Assembly (NCBI RefSeq): GCF_024171865.1
Contig: NZ_JAMTCN010000033.1
Coordinates: 1-46,568, forward strand
Direction: 5' to 3'
DNA length: 46,568 nt
From: Prauserella aidingensis
GTDB lineage: Bacteria; Actinomycetota; Actinomycetes; Mycobacteriales; Pseudonocardiaceae
A program made the translations under genes and the position numbers. Positions within the stretch are counted from its first letter, which is position 1, and each line of letters starts with the position of its first letter. Positions 33,948-42,320 of the stretch are shown piece by piece. The notes under the pieces are model-generated. The model did no database searches and was not told the origin of the DNA. It saw only the letters and a program-made list of their open reading frames with translations.

Positions 33948-34952
33948 TCACGGCTCGACGGGCTCCGGCGGCTTGGTACCCGTGAGCATCACGTTGTAGA
34001 ACAGCTCGCGCGGCAGCACCTTGGACAGCAACTTCTTGTCCACAGCGGACAGTCGTAGCCACAGCTTGTAGGCGAACAGCCGCCACCGCAGCGTCAACTT
34101 CTCGTCCGGCACAGCGGCCTCGAACGTCCGGATCGGCCAGCCCGCCAGCGCCGCGCTGAACTCGTCCGTGACCGCCCGGACGTCGGCCGCACCCGCCGAC
34201 GACGCCGTGCGCTCCAACTCGGACGGATCGAACGTGTGCAGGTCGACCACGGCCTCCAGCGCCGCGGCGCGCGAGGACTCATCCAGCTCGGCCTGCGGCC
34301 GCCGCCACCCACTCAGCGCGGGCAACTTCGTGACGGTCGTCGTCAGCCACCACGTCAGCTGACCCAGCCTGCGGGCGTAGAAGTCGCCGACCTTCGTCGG
34401 CTCACCCGCGAACAGGAACCGCCCGCCCGGCTTGAGCACGCGCAGCACCTCACGCAGCGACGCCTCGACGTCCGGGATGTGGTGCAGCACGGCGTGCCCG
34501 ACCACCAGGTCGAAACTGTTGTCCTCGTACGGGATCCGCTCGGCGTCCGCCACCCGGCCGTCGACGTCGAGCCCCAACTGCTCGGCGTTGCGCAGCGCGA
34601 CCTCGACCATGCCGGGCGAGAGGTCCGTCACCGAACCCTTCTTGATCACCCCGCCCTGCATCAGGTTCAGCAGGAAGAAACCCGTGCCGCTGCCCAGTTC
34701 CATCGCGGTGGGGTACGGCCGGTCGGCCTCCCCCGCCACGGCGGTGAACACGTCGGTGGCGTACTCGATGCAACGCTCGTCGTACGAGATCGACCACTTC
34801 TCGTCGTACGTGCCCGCTTCCCAGTCGTGGTAGAGCACGTTGGCGAGCTTCGGGTCGGCGTAGGCGGCCTGCACCTCGTCGGCGCTCGCGTGCGGATTCG
34901 GCGCGGGATCGAGGCGGCGTTCCTGCTCGGTGGGCTCGGTCGCGTCGGACAC
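33948..34952 (-). CDS. class I SAM-dependent methyltransferase
   Basis: About 334 residues. Motif I is MELGSGTGFFLLNL, then VTDLSPGMVEVA, DGRVADAERIPYEDNSFDLVVGHAVLHHIPDVEASLREVLRVLKPGGRFLFAGEP, a methyltransferase type-11 arrangement. The C-terminal 130 residues are helical. The substrate is unknown; such proteins modify small molecules or lipids. GTG 34952 has AAGGGG eight bases upstream. GTG 34958 is an alternative that would overlap the preceding enoyl-CoA hydratase stop by four bases. Probably an operon with that gene. Confidence 0.86.
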   Translation of the reverse strand: MSDATEPTEQERRLDPAPNPHASADEVQAAYADPKLANVLYHDWEAGTYDEKWSISYDERCIEYATDVFTAVAGEADRPYPTAMELGSGTGFFLLNLMQGGVIKKGSVTDLSPGMVEVALRNAEQLGLDVDGRVADAERIPYEDNSFDLVVGHAVLHHIPDVEASLREVLRVLKPGGRFLFAGEPTKVGDFYARRLGQLTWWLTTTVTKLPALSGWRRPQAELDESSRAAALEAVVDLHTFDPSELERTASSAGAADVRAVTDEFSAALAGWPIRTFEAAVPDEKLTLRWRLFAYKLWLRLSAVDKKLLSKVLPRELFYNVMLTGTKPPEPVEP

Positions 34953-34954
34953 GG

Positions 34955-35734
34955 TCACTTCCCCTTGAACTGGGCCTTGCCGGGGCCGTTCTCGATGAAC
35001 GACTCCATGCCGGTGGCCTGGTCCTCGGTGGCCCACAGCGCCGTGAACAGCTGCGTCTCGAGCTTCAGCGCGTTGCGCAGGTCCATGTCCTGCCCGCCGT
35101 CGATCGCGGCCTTGGCGGCCTTCAGCGCGACCGCCGGACCGTTCGCGAACTGCGAGGCCCACGTGTGCGCCGCGGTGTACACGTCGTCCGGGGCGACGAC
35201 CTCGTCGACCAGGCCCATCGCGAGCGCCTCCTCGGCCTTCACGAACCGTCCCGTGTAGACGATGTCCTTGGCCTTGCTCGGGCCCACGAGCCGCGTCAGG
35301 CGCTGCGTCCCACCCGCGCCGGGGATGATGCCGAGCTGGATCTCCGGCTGGCCGACCTTCACGTTGTCCCCGACGATCCGGCGGTCGGCGGTCATCGCCA
35401 ACTCGAGACCCCCGCCGAGCGCGTAGCCGGTCACGGCCGCGACCGTCGGCTTCGGCAACTCGGCGATCGTCGCCAGCGACGCCTGCAACTCGGCGCCGAA
35501 CTCGTTGATCTCGACGTAGGACTTGGCCGCCATCTCCTTGATGTCGGCGCCACCCGCGAACGTCTTCTCCCCGCCGTAGAGGATCACGGCGCGGACGTCG
35601 TCGCGGCCCGCGGCCTCCTTCGCGGCCTCGGCGAGCTCACGCTGCACCTGGTTGTTCAGCGCGTTGACCGGGGGCCGGTCCAGCCTGATGGTGCCGACGC
35701 CTGCCTCGACCTCGAGTCGTACGAACTCGCCCAC
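34955..35734 (-). CDS. enoyl-CoA hydratase/isomerase family protein
   Basis: 259 residues, crotonase fold. Oxyanion-hole blocks FAGGADIKEM and GYALGGGLELAM are present. Two catalytic Glu are in place (GGLELAM and QPEIQLGIIPGAGGTQRL), as in true hydratases of fatty-acid beta-oxidation (EchA8-like). GTG 35734 has a perfect AGGAGG site. It heads a minus-strand operon with the methyltransferase, and possibly the THUMP-like gene. Confidence 0.94.
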   Translation of the reverse strand: MGEFVRLEVEAGVGTIRLDRPPVNALNNQVQRELAEAAKEAAGRDDVRAVILYGGEKTFAGGADIKEMAAKSYVEINEFGAELQASLATIAELPKPTVAAVTGYALGGGLELAMTADRRIVGDNVKVGQPEIQLGIIPGAGGTQRLTRLVGPSKAKDIVYTGRFVKAEEALAMGLVDEVVAPDDVYTAAHTWASQFANGPAVALKAAKAAIDGGQDMDLRNALKLETQLFTALWATEDQATGMESFIENGPGKAQFKGK

Positions 35735-35797
35735 GCCTTCCTCCTTGAACGCTTGCTCGACGTGCCTGCGACCGGAAGCTACCGGTCGGTAATGAGC

Positions 35798-36649
35798 TTA
35801 CCTGCGCCGTGCGAAGAAGCGATCACCCGAGCGCTCCAGCACGAGGTCCTGGCCGAACGTAGCCGACAGGTTCTCCGCCGTCAGCACGTCGTCGAGCAGA
35901 CCACCGGCCACCGTGCGCCCCTCGGCCAGCAACAGTGCGTGGGTGAACCCGGGCGGAATCTCCTCGACATGGTGGGTGACCAGCGCCATCGCCGGCGCAT
36001 CCGGGTCGAGCGCCAGCTCCGAGAGCCGCGCCACGAGGTCCTCGCGGCCGCCGAGGTCGAGCCCCGCGGCCGGCTCGTCGAGCAGCAGCAGCTCGGGGTC
36101 GGTCATCTGCGCGCGGGCGATGAGGGTCCGCTTGCGCTCACCCTCCGAGAGCGTGCCGTACTCCCGCGTGGCCAGGTGGGCGATACCCAGCGCGGCCAGC
36201 AACTCGTCGGCCCGCTCGGTGTCCAGCTCGTCGTAGCGCTCACGCCAGCGGCCCATGACCGCGTAGCCGGCGCTGACGACGACGTCACGCACCTTCTCGT
36301 CACCCGGAACCCGCGCGTTGACCGCCGCCGACGTGAACCCGATCCGCGTGCGCAGCTCGAACACGTCCGTGCGACCGATCTTCTCCCCCAGCACGTGCAC
36401 GGTGCCGGTCGTCGGGTGCAGCTCCGCCGCCGCCAGCTTGAGCAGCGTGGTCTTGCCCGCACCGTTCGGGCCGAGAATCACCCAGCGTTCGTCCAGTTCC
36501 ACCGACCAGTCGAGATCGGCGAGCAGCTTGTTGCCGCCCCGCCGGACCCCGACACCCGAAGCGTGGACCACCAGGTCCTCGAGGTTCTCCGGCTGCCCGG
36601 TGCTTGCGTCGTCCCGTGGAGTGTCGTGCGCCGCGTTCACGAGTGCCAT
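35798..36649 (-). CDS. stand-alone ABC ATP-binding protein
   Basis: About 283 residues with Walker A ILGPNGAGKTTLLKLA, signature TLSEGERKRTLIARAQ, Walker B LLLLDEPAAGLDLGG and VTHHVEEIPPG. RIGFTSAAVNARVPGDEKVRDVVVSAGYAVMGRWRERYDELD is a Q-loop region seen in soluble ModF-like ATPases. No permease gene is nearby, so partner and substrate are unknown. ATG 36649 is without a strong ribosome site. It lies downstream of glgP on the same strand, separated by a 26-27 bp tandem repeat tract. Confidence 0.88.
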   Translation of the reverse strand: MALVNAAHDTPRDDASTGQPENLEDLVVHASGVGVRRGGNKLLADLDWSVELDERWVILGPNGAGKTTLLKLAAAELHPTTGTVHVLGEKIGRTDVFELRTRIGFTSAAVNARVPGDEKVRDVVVSAGYAVMGRWRERYDELDTERADELLAALGIAHLATREYGTLSEGERKRTLIARAQMTDPELLLLDEPAAGLDLGGREDLVARLSELALDPDAPAMALVTHHVEEIPPGFTHALLLAEGRTVAGGLLDDVLTAENLSATFGQDLVLERSGDRFFARRR

Positions 36650-36676
36650 TCTCACCGACCGGTCGCGCGCGCCCGC

Positions 36677-36820
36677 GTGTGGGCCCGCATCACGCCGACA
36701 CGACTCCCGCCACCGTGCCCGCCCTGTGGGCTCACGCCACCCTGCCTTCATGTGGACTCCCGCCACCGCGCCCTCCCTGTGGACTCACGCCACCCTGTGC
36801 TCCATGTGGGCTCACGCCAC
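36677..36820. repeat. 26-27 bp tandem repeats at the 3' end of glgP
   Basis: Units at 36726-36751, 36752-36778, 36779-36805 and the partial 36806-36820 each open GTGGRCTCMCGCCACC. Two more degenerate units lie before them (36677-36725). Each unit can pair GTGG with CCAC. The last one contains the glgP stop codon (36812-36814). Confidence 0.7.
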
Positions 36821-39367
36821 GACGACCTTGCCGAGCTCGGCAGGGCTGGCCAACAGCCGGTGCCGCGGCAACACCCGCACCGTGTAGCCCAGTGCGCCCG
36901 CGTGCGGCAGCCGCAGCCGCGCCTCGAACACGCCACGTTCCACCGGCTCCATCGCCACCTGCACACCGTCGGCCAGCTCGTCCGTGTCGCCGACCCTGCC
37001 GACCACCGCCTGCACCTCGACGTCGGCCGGGTCCAGGCCCGCCAGGTCGACCTGCGCCCGCACCCGCACGTCCGCGCCCACGACGAGCGTCTCCGCCCCG
37101 TCGGCGGACAGCTCCGTGTCGGCGACACGCACCTTCGGCCACGCCTCGTCCAGCCGCGTGCGGTAGTCGTGGAACGCGCGGGAGCCCGCGTAGCCGCCGG
37201 CCGTGGCCTCGGCAACGGTCTCCGCCGCGGGCAGGTAGTACGACTCGACGTACTCGCGCACCATCCGCGAGGCCTGCACGTTCGGACCCAGCGTGCGCAA
37301 CGTGTGCCACACGCGCGAAAGCCAGCCCTTCGGCACGCCCCGTTCGTCGCGGTCGTAGAACAGCGGCGCGATCTGCTGGCCGAGCAGGTCGTACAGAGCG
37401 GCCGCCTCGAGGTCGTCCCGTTGCAGCGGGTCGGCGACGCCGTCGGCCGTCGGGATCGCCCAGCCGTTGCTGCCGTCGTAGAACTCGTCCCACCAGCCGT
37501 CGCGGATGGACAGGTTCAGGCAGCCGTTGAGCGCCGCCTTCATCCCGGAGGTGCCGCACGCCTCGAGCGGGCGCGTCGGGTTGTTCAGCCACACGTCGCA
37601 GCCCCGGTACAGGTAGCGGGCCATCTGCATGCCGTAGTCCGGCAGGAACACGATGCGCCTGCGCACGTCGGGGTCGTCGTCGATGAACCGCACGATCTGC
37701 TGGATGAGCGCCTTGCCACCCTCGTCGGCCGGGTGCGACTTGCCCGCGACGACGATCTGGATCGGCCGGTGCTCGTCGAGCAACAGGGCCCGCAGCCGCT
37801 CCGGGTCCCGCAACATCAGCGTCAGCCGCTTGTACGTCGGCACCCGCCGGGCGAACCCCACGGTCAGCACGTCCGGGTCGAAGATCCGGTCCGTCCAGCC
37901 CAGTTCGAGCGCCGAGGCGCCGCGCTGCAGCCACGCCTCCCGCGCGCGCCTGCGCACCTCGCCGACCAGGTTGGACCGCAGTTCCCGGCGCAGCTCCCAC
38001 AACTGTTCGTCGGTCACGTCGGCGGCGATGCGGGTGCCGTCCCCGTCTCCCTCGTGGCCCCACTCCTCGTCGTTGCCGCCGAGCAGCGCGGTCATCTCGC
38101 GCGCCACCCACGTCGGCCCGTGCACGCCGTTGGTGACCGAGCGGACCGGCACCTCGTCGACGTCGAAACCCGGCCACAACCCCGCGAACATCCGCCGCGA
38201 CACCCGGCCGTGCAGTTCGGAGACGCCGTTGGCGCGCTGGGCCAGCCGCAACCCCATGTGCGCCATGTTGAACATGCCCGGGTTGTCCTCCGCGCCGAGT
38301 GCGAGGACCCGCCGCGGATCGACGTGCGGCAACAACGTGCCGTCACCGAAGTAGTGCTGCACCAGGTCCACGGGGAACCGGTCGATCCCCGCGGGCACGG
38401 GCGTGTGCGTCGTGAACACCGTGCCTGCGCGGACCGCCGACAGCGCCTCGTCGAACCCCAGCTCGCCGCCTTCGAGGATCTCGTTGGCACGTTCCAGTCC
38501 GAGGAAACCCGCGTGGCCCTCGTTGGTGTGGAACACCTCCGGCTGCGGATGCCCCGTGAGTTCGCAGTACCGCCGCACCGCGCGCATGCCCCCGATCCCG
38601 GCGAGGATCTCCTGGCGGATGCGGTGGTCGGCGTCCCCGCCGTAGAGGCGGTCGGTGATGCGCCGCAGGTCGTCGTCGTTGCCGTCGACGTCGGTGTCGA
38701 GCAGCAGCAGCACCGCCCGCCCGACGCTCGCCTTCCACAGTTGAGCGCGCAGCTCGCGGCCGCCGGGCATCGCGACGCTCACCATGGCGGGCTGTCCCCA
38801 CTCCTCGGTGACGAGTTCGAGGGGCAGGCCGTCGGGATCGATCACCGGGTAGTGCTCGACCTGCCAGCCGTCGAGCGACAGCGACTGCCGGAAGTACCCG
38901 GCGCGATACAGCGGGCCGACACCGATGATCGGCACCCCCAGGTCGGAGGCGGCCTTGAGGTGGTCGCCCGCGAGCACACCCAGCCCGCCCGAGTAGTTCG
39001 GCAGCGCCTCGTGCACGCCGAACTCCATCGAGAAGTAGGCGACCGCCGACGGCACTCGCTCGTGGTCGTCGGCCAGTCGTTGGTACCAGCGCGGCTCGGT
39101 CAGGTACCGGTGCAGACCGTCCACGGCCGCGCGGGTGCGTTCCAGGAACGCCTCGTCGTGGGCCAGTTGCTCGAGCCGGTCGGCGGGCATCTCGGTGAGC
39201 ATGCGCAACGGGTCGCGGATCCGCCGGAACAGCGCGTCGTCCATCGACGCGAACAGGTCGCGCGTCGGCGGGTGCCACGTCCAGCGCAGGTTCGTGGCCA
39301 GCGCGGTGAGCCCGGCCAGCCGGTCCGGGATGCGCGCGTGCACGGTGAAGCGGCGGACTGCTCTCAT
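36812..39367 (-). CDS. glgP: glycogen/alpha-glucan phosphorylase (GT35)
   Basis: About 851 residues, the short actinobacterial phosphorylase type. It releases glucose 1-phosphate from alpha-1,4-glucan. Blocks visible: VAYFSMEFGVHEALPNYSGGLGVLAGDHLKAASDLG near residue 90, VFHTNEGHAGF, FTTHTPVPAG, VTNGVHGPTW, and the pyridoxal-phosphate site EACGTSGMKAALNG with Lys at about 610. ATG 39367 gives the expected N terminus (RAVRRFTVHARIP). A TAGGTT hexamer lies ten bases before it, consistent with a very short leader. glgE and glgB, its neighbours in mycobacteria, are absent, but a thioredoxin-TPR gene like that near mycobacterial glgP occurs 3 kb away. Confidence 0.95.
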   Translation of the reverse strand: MRAVRRFTVHARIPDRLAGLTALATNLRWTWHPPTRDLFASMDDALFRRIRDPLRMLTEMPADRLEQLAHDEAFLERTRAAVDGLHRYLTEPRWYQRLADDHERVPSAVAYFSMEFGVHEALPNYSGGLGVLAGDHLKAASDLGVPIIGVGPLYRAGYFRQSLSLDGWQVEHYPVIDPDGLPLELVTEEWGQPAMVSVAMPGGRELRAQLWKASVGRAVLLLLDTDVDGNDDDLRRITDRLYGGDADHRIRQEILAGIGGMRAVRRYCELTGHPQPEVFHTNEGHAGFLGLERANEILEGGELGFDEALSAVRAGTVFTTHTPVPAGIDRFPVDLVQHYFGDGTLLPHVDPRRVLALGAEDNPGMFNMAHMGLRLAQRANGVSELHGRVSRRMFAGLWPGFDVDEVPVRSVTNGVHGPTWVAREMTALLGGNDEEWGHEGDGDGTRIAADVTDEQLWELRRELRSNLVGEVRRRAREAWLQRGASALELGWTDRIFDPDVLTVGFARRVPTYKRLTLMLRDPERLRALLLDEHRPIQIVVAGKSHPADEGGKALIQQIVRFIDDDPDVRRRIVFLPDYGMQMARYLYRGCDVWLNNPTRPLEACGTSGMKAALNGCLNLSIRDGWWDEFYDGSNGWAIPTADGVADPLQRDDLEAAALYDLLGQQIAPLFYDRDERGVPKGWLSRVWHTLRTLGPNVQASRMVREYVESYYLPAAETVAEATAGGYAGSRAFHDYRTRLDEAWPKVRVADTELSADGAETLVVGADVRVRAQVDLAGLDPADVEVQAVVGRVGDTDELADGVQVAMEPVERGVFEARLRLPHAGALGYTVRVLPRHRLLASPAELGKVVVA

Positions 39368-39475
39368 GCTGCGATTCAACCTACTGGATCACTCACGCGC
39401 CGCACGGGGGCCGTGATCATCGACATTCCGAGTACCCGATGTCCGGATCGCCGCGTGTCCCGCGCCGGCACTCAG

Positions 39476-39489
39476 TAAGGTGCACCCCC
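39476..39489 (+). promoter_or_regulatory. likely leaderless -10 element of the lipoprotein gene
   Basis: TAAGGT (39476-39481), eight bases, then ATG 39490; no Shine-Dalgarno. Confidence 0.45.
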
Positions 39490-40962
39490 ATGAGGACAGG
39501 GGGGCGCCCGGGGCGCGTCAACGCAGCACGGATCATCGCCGGACTGGCCGTCGTGGCCCTGACCGCGACCGGCTGCGCCGGCGAACAGGTCACCGGCGAA
39601 CTGCAGACGGTGGGGGACGTCGCCGGACTGCCGGTGACGCACTTTGAAAGCGGACTCAAGGACGACGCGCCGAAGCCGGACGTCCAGGCCGAAGGCGCGA
39701 CCGACGCCGTCGAGGACCGGCTGGCGCTGGCGTCGATCGCCGACGTGACCGACTACTGGGACGAGCAGATGCCGGAGCACTTCGGCGAGAAGTTCGAACA
39801 CGTCGACAAGCTCATGTCCTACGACCCCGAGGGTCCGGCGCAGGAGGTCTGCGGCACCAGCACCCGGGACATGGCGCTCAACGCCTTCTACTGCCCGCCG
39901 GAGGACCTGGTCGCCTGGGACCGCGGCGTCCTGCTTCCGCTGCTGCGCGAGAAGTTCGGCGACATGGCCGTCGCGGCCGTGCTGGCACACGAGTTCGGGC
40001 ACGCGGTCCAGACCCGGCTCGGCGAGAAGGCCGGCATCGACGAGGGAACCTCGACGATGGTCAAGGAACAACAGGCCGACTGCTTCACCGGCTCGTACAT
40101 GCGGTGGATCGCCGAGGACACGAGCAAGTACTTCGAACTGTCGACGTCCGACGGCGTGAACGAGGTGCTCGGTGCCCTGTTCCTGATCCGCGACGCTCCC
40201 GGCTCGCACGCCAACGAACAGGGAGCCCACGGCTCCGGGTTCGACCGCACCTACGCCGTGCAACTCGGCTTCGAGGAGGGCGCGACACGCTGCGCGGAGA
40301 TCGACAAGGCCGAGGTCGACCAACGCATCACCGAGGTGCCGTTCAAGAACGCCACCGACCAGGCGCAGCAGGGCCAGGCACCGATCACGGGCGGCACGAT
40401 GGTCCACGTGCAACGCAGCCTCGACCAGGCGTTCTCCGCCACCGGTGTCGATCCGCCGCAGATCGTGGAGGGCGACGGCACCTGTCAGCAGGGCCGCTCC
40501 ACCCCGCCGGTGTCGTACTGCGAGCAGAAGAACGAGGTCGTCATCGACCTGGCCACGCTCGAGAAGATCGGCCAGCCCGCCGACCAGGTGGGTGAGCTGA
40601 CCGGGAAGAAGTCGCCCGACGCGGGCCTCGGTGACTTCGCGGTCTTCTCCGAGGTGGCGTCCCGGTACGTGCAGGGGATCCAGAAGGGCGTCGGGGCGCC
40701 CACCGAGGGCGGTCAGGCGGGGCTGCGCACGGCCTGCCTCGTCGGCGCGTGGGCCAAGTTCGCCAACAACCCTGACAGCGGCTCGACGCTGTACCTGTCC
40801 CCCGGCGACCTCGACGAGGCGATCGCCGAGCTGTTGCAGCCGCGCAGCCTGCTGGCCGCCGACATCAACGGACACCGGGTCGCCAACGGGTTCGCCCGCA
40901 TCGAGGCCCTGCGCAACGGCTACCTGGAGGGCTCCTCGGTCTGCACCGAGACCTACAAGTAG
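39490..40962 (+). CDS. lipoprotein with neutral zinc metallopeptidase domain
   Basis: About 490 residues. Lipoprotein signal peptide with lipobox LTATGC (Cys at about residue 31), so the mature protein is anchored outside the membrane. VAAVLAHEFGHAVQTRLGEK gives a HExxH-type site (first His about 167), and EQQADCFTGSYMRW supplies the usual downstream ligand region of YpfJ-like neutral metallopeptidases. Several Cys in the second half (CQQGRSTPPVSYC) may form disulfides. Similar to mycobacterial LpqM-type putative lipoprotein peptidases. Substrate unknown. Confidence 0.88.
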   Translation: MRTGGRPGRVNAARIIAGLAVVALTATGCAGEQVTGELQTVGDVAGLPVTHFESGLKDDAPKPDVQAEGATDAVEDRLALASIADVTDYWDEQMPEHFGEKFEHVDKLMSYDPEGPAQEVCGTSTRDMALNAFYCPPEDLVAWDRGVLLPLLREKFGDMAVAAVLAHEFGHAVQTRLGEKAGIDEGTSTMVKEQQADCFTGSYMRWIAEDTSKYFELSTSDGVNEVLGALFLIRDAPGSHANEQGAHGSGFDRTYAVQLGFEEGATRCAEIDKAEVDQRITEVPFKNATDQAQQGQAPITGGTMVHVQRSLDQAFSATGVDPPQIVEGDGTCQQGRSTPPVSYCEQKNEVVIDLATLEKIGQPADQVGELTGKKSPDAGLGDFAVFSEVASRYVQGIQKGVGAPTEGGQAGLRTACLVGAWAKFANNPDSGSTLYLSPGDLDEAIAELLQPRSLLAADINGHRVANGFARIEALRNGYLEGSSVCTETYK

Positions 40963-41028
40963 CGGCGTCCTACGGGAGGCGCAGGCCCGACGCTGCGGCG
41001 GATGTCCGCTCGACGCTCGGCCACGGCG

Positions 41029-41502
41029 TCATTCGGGTGGCAACAGCGGGCCTGCGTCCCAGCGTTCGAAGACGAGATTCGTGTGGACCAGCGCGACCTC
41101 GGGACGGTCGGTGAACTCGTCGAGGACCAACCGCTGGAGGTCGTGCGGGTTCTCGGCGGCCACGTGCACGAGGAAGTCGTCGGGCCCGCTCACGTGGTAG
41201 AGCTCGAGCGTCTCCGGCAACGCGAGTACGTGCTGAACGAACGGGTCGACCAACGGACGCCGGTGCGGCTGGACACGGATGTACAGAAGTGCCTGCAGCG
41301 GCCGTCCGATCTTCTCGGCGTCGACGCGCACGCTGTAGCCGACGATCACGCCCGCCTCGCGCAGCCGGTTGACCCGGTCGAGGCAGGTCGACGGCGCGAT
41401 GCCCACCGCGCGCGCGAGGTCCTTGTTCGGGATCCGGGAATCGTTCTGCAACGCCGCGAGTATGCGGACGTCGACCGAATCCAGTTCGGCATTTCTGCTC
41501 AT
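41029..41502 (-). CDS. Lrp/AsnC-family regulator
   Basis: About 157 residues. N-terminal helix-turn-helix (VDVRILAALQNDSRIPNKDLARAVGIAPSTCLDRVNRLREAGVI) and a C-terminal RAM domain (LYIRVQPHRRPLVDPFVQHVLALPETLELYHVSGPDDFLVHVAAEN). It senses an amino acid and should control the divergent LysE exporter. The start at ATG 41502 is seven bases after TATGGT, a leaderless arrangement; an in-frame ATG at 41514 is the alternative. The intergenic region holds a 25-bp inverted repeat. Confidence 0.92.
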   Translation of the reverse strand: MSRNAELDSVDVRILAALQNDSRIPNKDLARAVGIAPSTCLDRVNRLREAGVIVGYSVRVDAEKIGRPLQALLYIRVQPHRRPLVDPFVQHVLALPETLELYHVSGPDDFLVHVAAENPHDLQRLVLDEFTDRPEVALVHTNLVFERWDAGPLLPPE

Positions 41503-41507
41503 TCGTA

Positions 41508-41532
41508 GAACCATAGCCGGCATCCATGGTTC
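41508..41532. promoter_or_regulatory. inverted repeat operator between lrp-type and lysE-type genes
   Basis: GAACCAT (41508-41514) and ATGGTTC (41526-41532) are perfect seven-base arms around 11 bp. On the minus strand the first arm overlaps TATGGT (41516-41511), the probable -10 of the regulator, so binding would repress its own gene. Confidence 0.6.
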
Positions 41533-41593
41533 CCGGCCGACTCCTGCCCGATGCTGCGGGGCGCATCCGTCCCCATCGACGCGGGAGCGTCCC

Positions 41594-42214
41594 ATGCCGC
41601 AGGAACTGTCCGTGTTCGTCGCGACCACTCTGCTGATGCTCGTCGTACCCGGGCCCGACTTCGTCCTCGTGACACGCAACACCGCCGCCGGTGGCCGTCG
41701 CCGCGGGCACGCGACCACGCTCGGCATCTGCGGGGGCCTGGCGCTGCTGACACTCGTCGCCGCGGCCGGGGTGACCGCGGCGGCCACGCAACCGGACGTA
41801 CTCACGGCACTTCGGGTCTGCGGCGGCGGATACCTGGTGCTGCTCGGGATGTCCTTCGCTCTGTCCGCGCGTTCCGGGCGCACCGAGGACTCCGCCGCCG
41901 GCACCCGGTCGCGCATCGACTCACCGGTGCTGCAGGGGTTCACCTGCAACGTGCTCAACCCGAAGGCGCTGATCTTCTATCTGACGTTCCTGCCGCAGTT
42001 CGTGCGCGCGGAGGGCTCGGTCCCGCTGCAGACACTGGCGCTCGGCGGTCTCGTGATCGGGTGCGCAGCGCTGTGGTGGACGATCTACGTCGCGACGCTC
42101 GGTTCCCTCGGCAGGGTGCTGGCCCGGCCCCGGGTGCGCCTGGGGCTCGACGTCGGCGCGGGTGTGGCCCTCTGTGCGCTGGGCGCGACGACTGTCGCGG
42201 GTGCACTGGGCTGA
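41594..42214 (+). CDS. LysE/RhtB-family amino-acid exporter
   Basis: 206 residues with six predicted membrane helices. The N-terminal signature LLMLVVPGPDFVLVTRNTAAGGRRRGHATTLGICGG is characteristic of LysE/RhtB exporters, as is GFTCNVLNPKALIFYLTFLPQFV. It exports an amino acid or derivative, probably under the divergent Lrp-type regulator. ATG 41594 has GGGAG upstream. Ends at a double hairpin shared with the convergent thioredoxin gene. Confidence 0.93.
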   Translation: MPQELSVFVATTLLMLVVPGPDFVLVTRNTAAGGRRRGHATTLGICGGLALLTLVAAAGVTAAATQPDVLTALRVCGGGYLVLLGMSFALSARSGRTEDSAAGTRSRIDSPVLQGFTCNVLNPKALIFYLTFLPQFVRAEGSVPLQTLALGGLVIGCAALWWTIYVATLGSLGRVLARPRVRLGLDVGAGVALCALGATTVAGALG

Positions 42215-42216
42215 GC

Positions 42217-42282
42217 ACGTCCGCGTTCCGGCCGGAACGCGGACGTCGGGCCGGGGCGACCGTAAGCCGCCCCGGCCCGACG
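42217..42282. terminator. double hairpin terminator between convergent genes
   Basis: First hairpin: a perfect 30-nt palindrome at 42217-42246. Second: 15-bp stem 42244-42258 with 42268-42282 around a 9-nt loop. The two share three bases, so they are mutually exclusive at the junction. They sit right after the LysE stop and 39 nt past the thioredoxin-gene stop. Confidence 0.8.
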
Positions 42283-42284
42283 CG

Positions 42285-42316
42285 CGGTGTGTTCGGGGCC
42301 CGGTGTGTTCGGGGCT
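42285..42316. repeat. 16-bp tandem duplication
   Basis: CGGTGTGTTCGGGGCC (42285-42300) is repeated at 42301-42316 with one change, immediately before the stop codon of the thioredoxin-TPR gene. Confidence 0.75.
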
Positions 42317-42320
42317 CGGT

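Noticed and set aside
36677-36820. Tandem repeats considered as a CRISPR array
   Set aside because: Units are contiguous and degenerate with no unique spacers and no cas genes nearby.
35165-39478. Open + strand frame of over 1400 codons opposite glgP, the ABC ATPase and the hydratase
   Set aside because: It is the antisense shadow of well-conserved minus-strand genes, Arg/His/Val-rich and without any domain; such frames are normal in GC-rich DNA.
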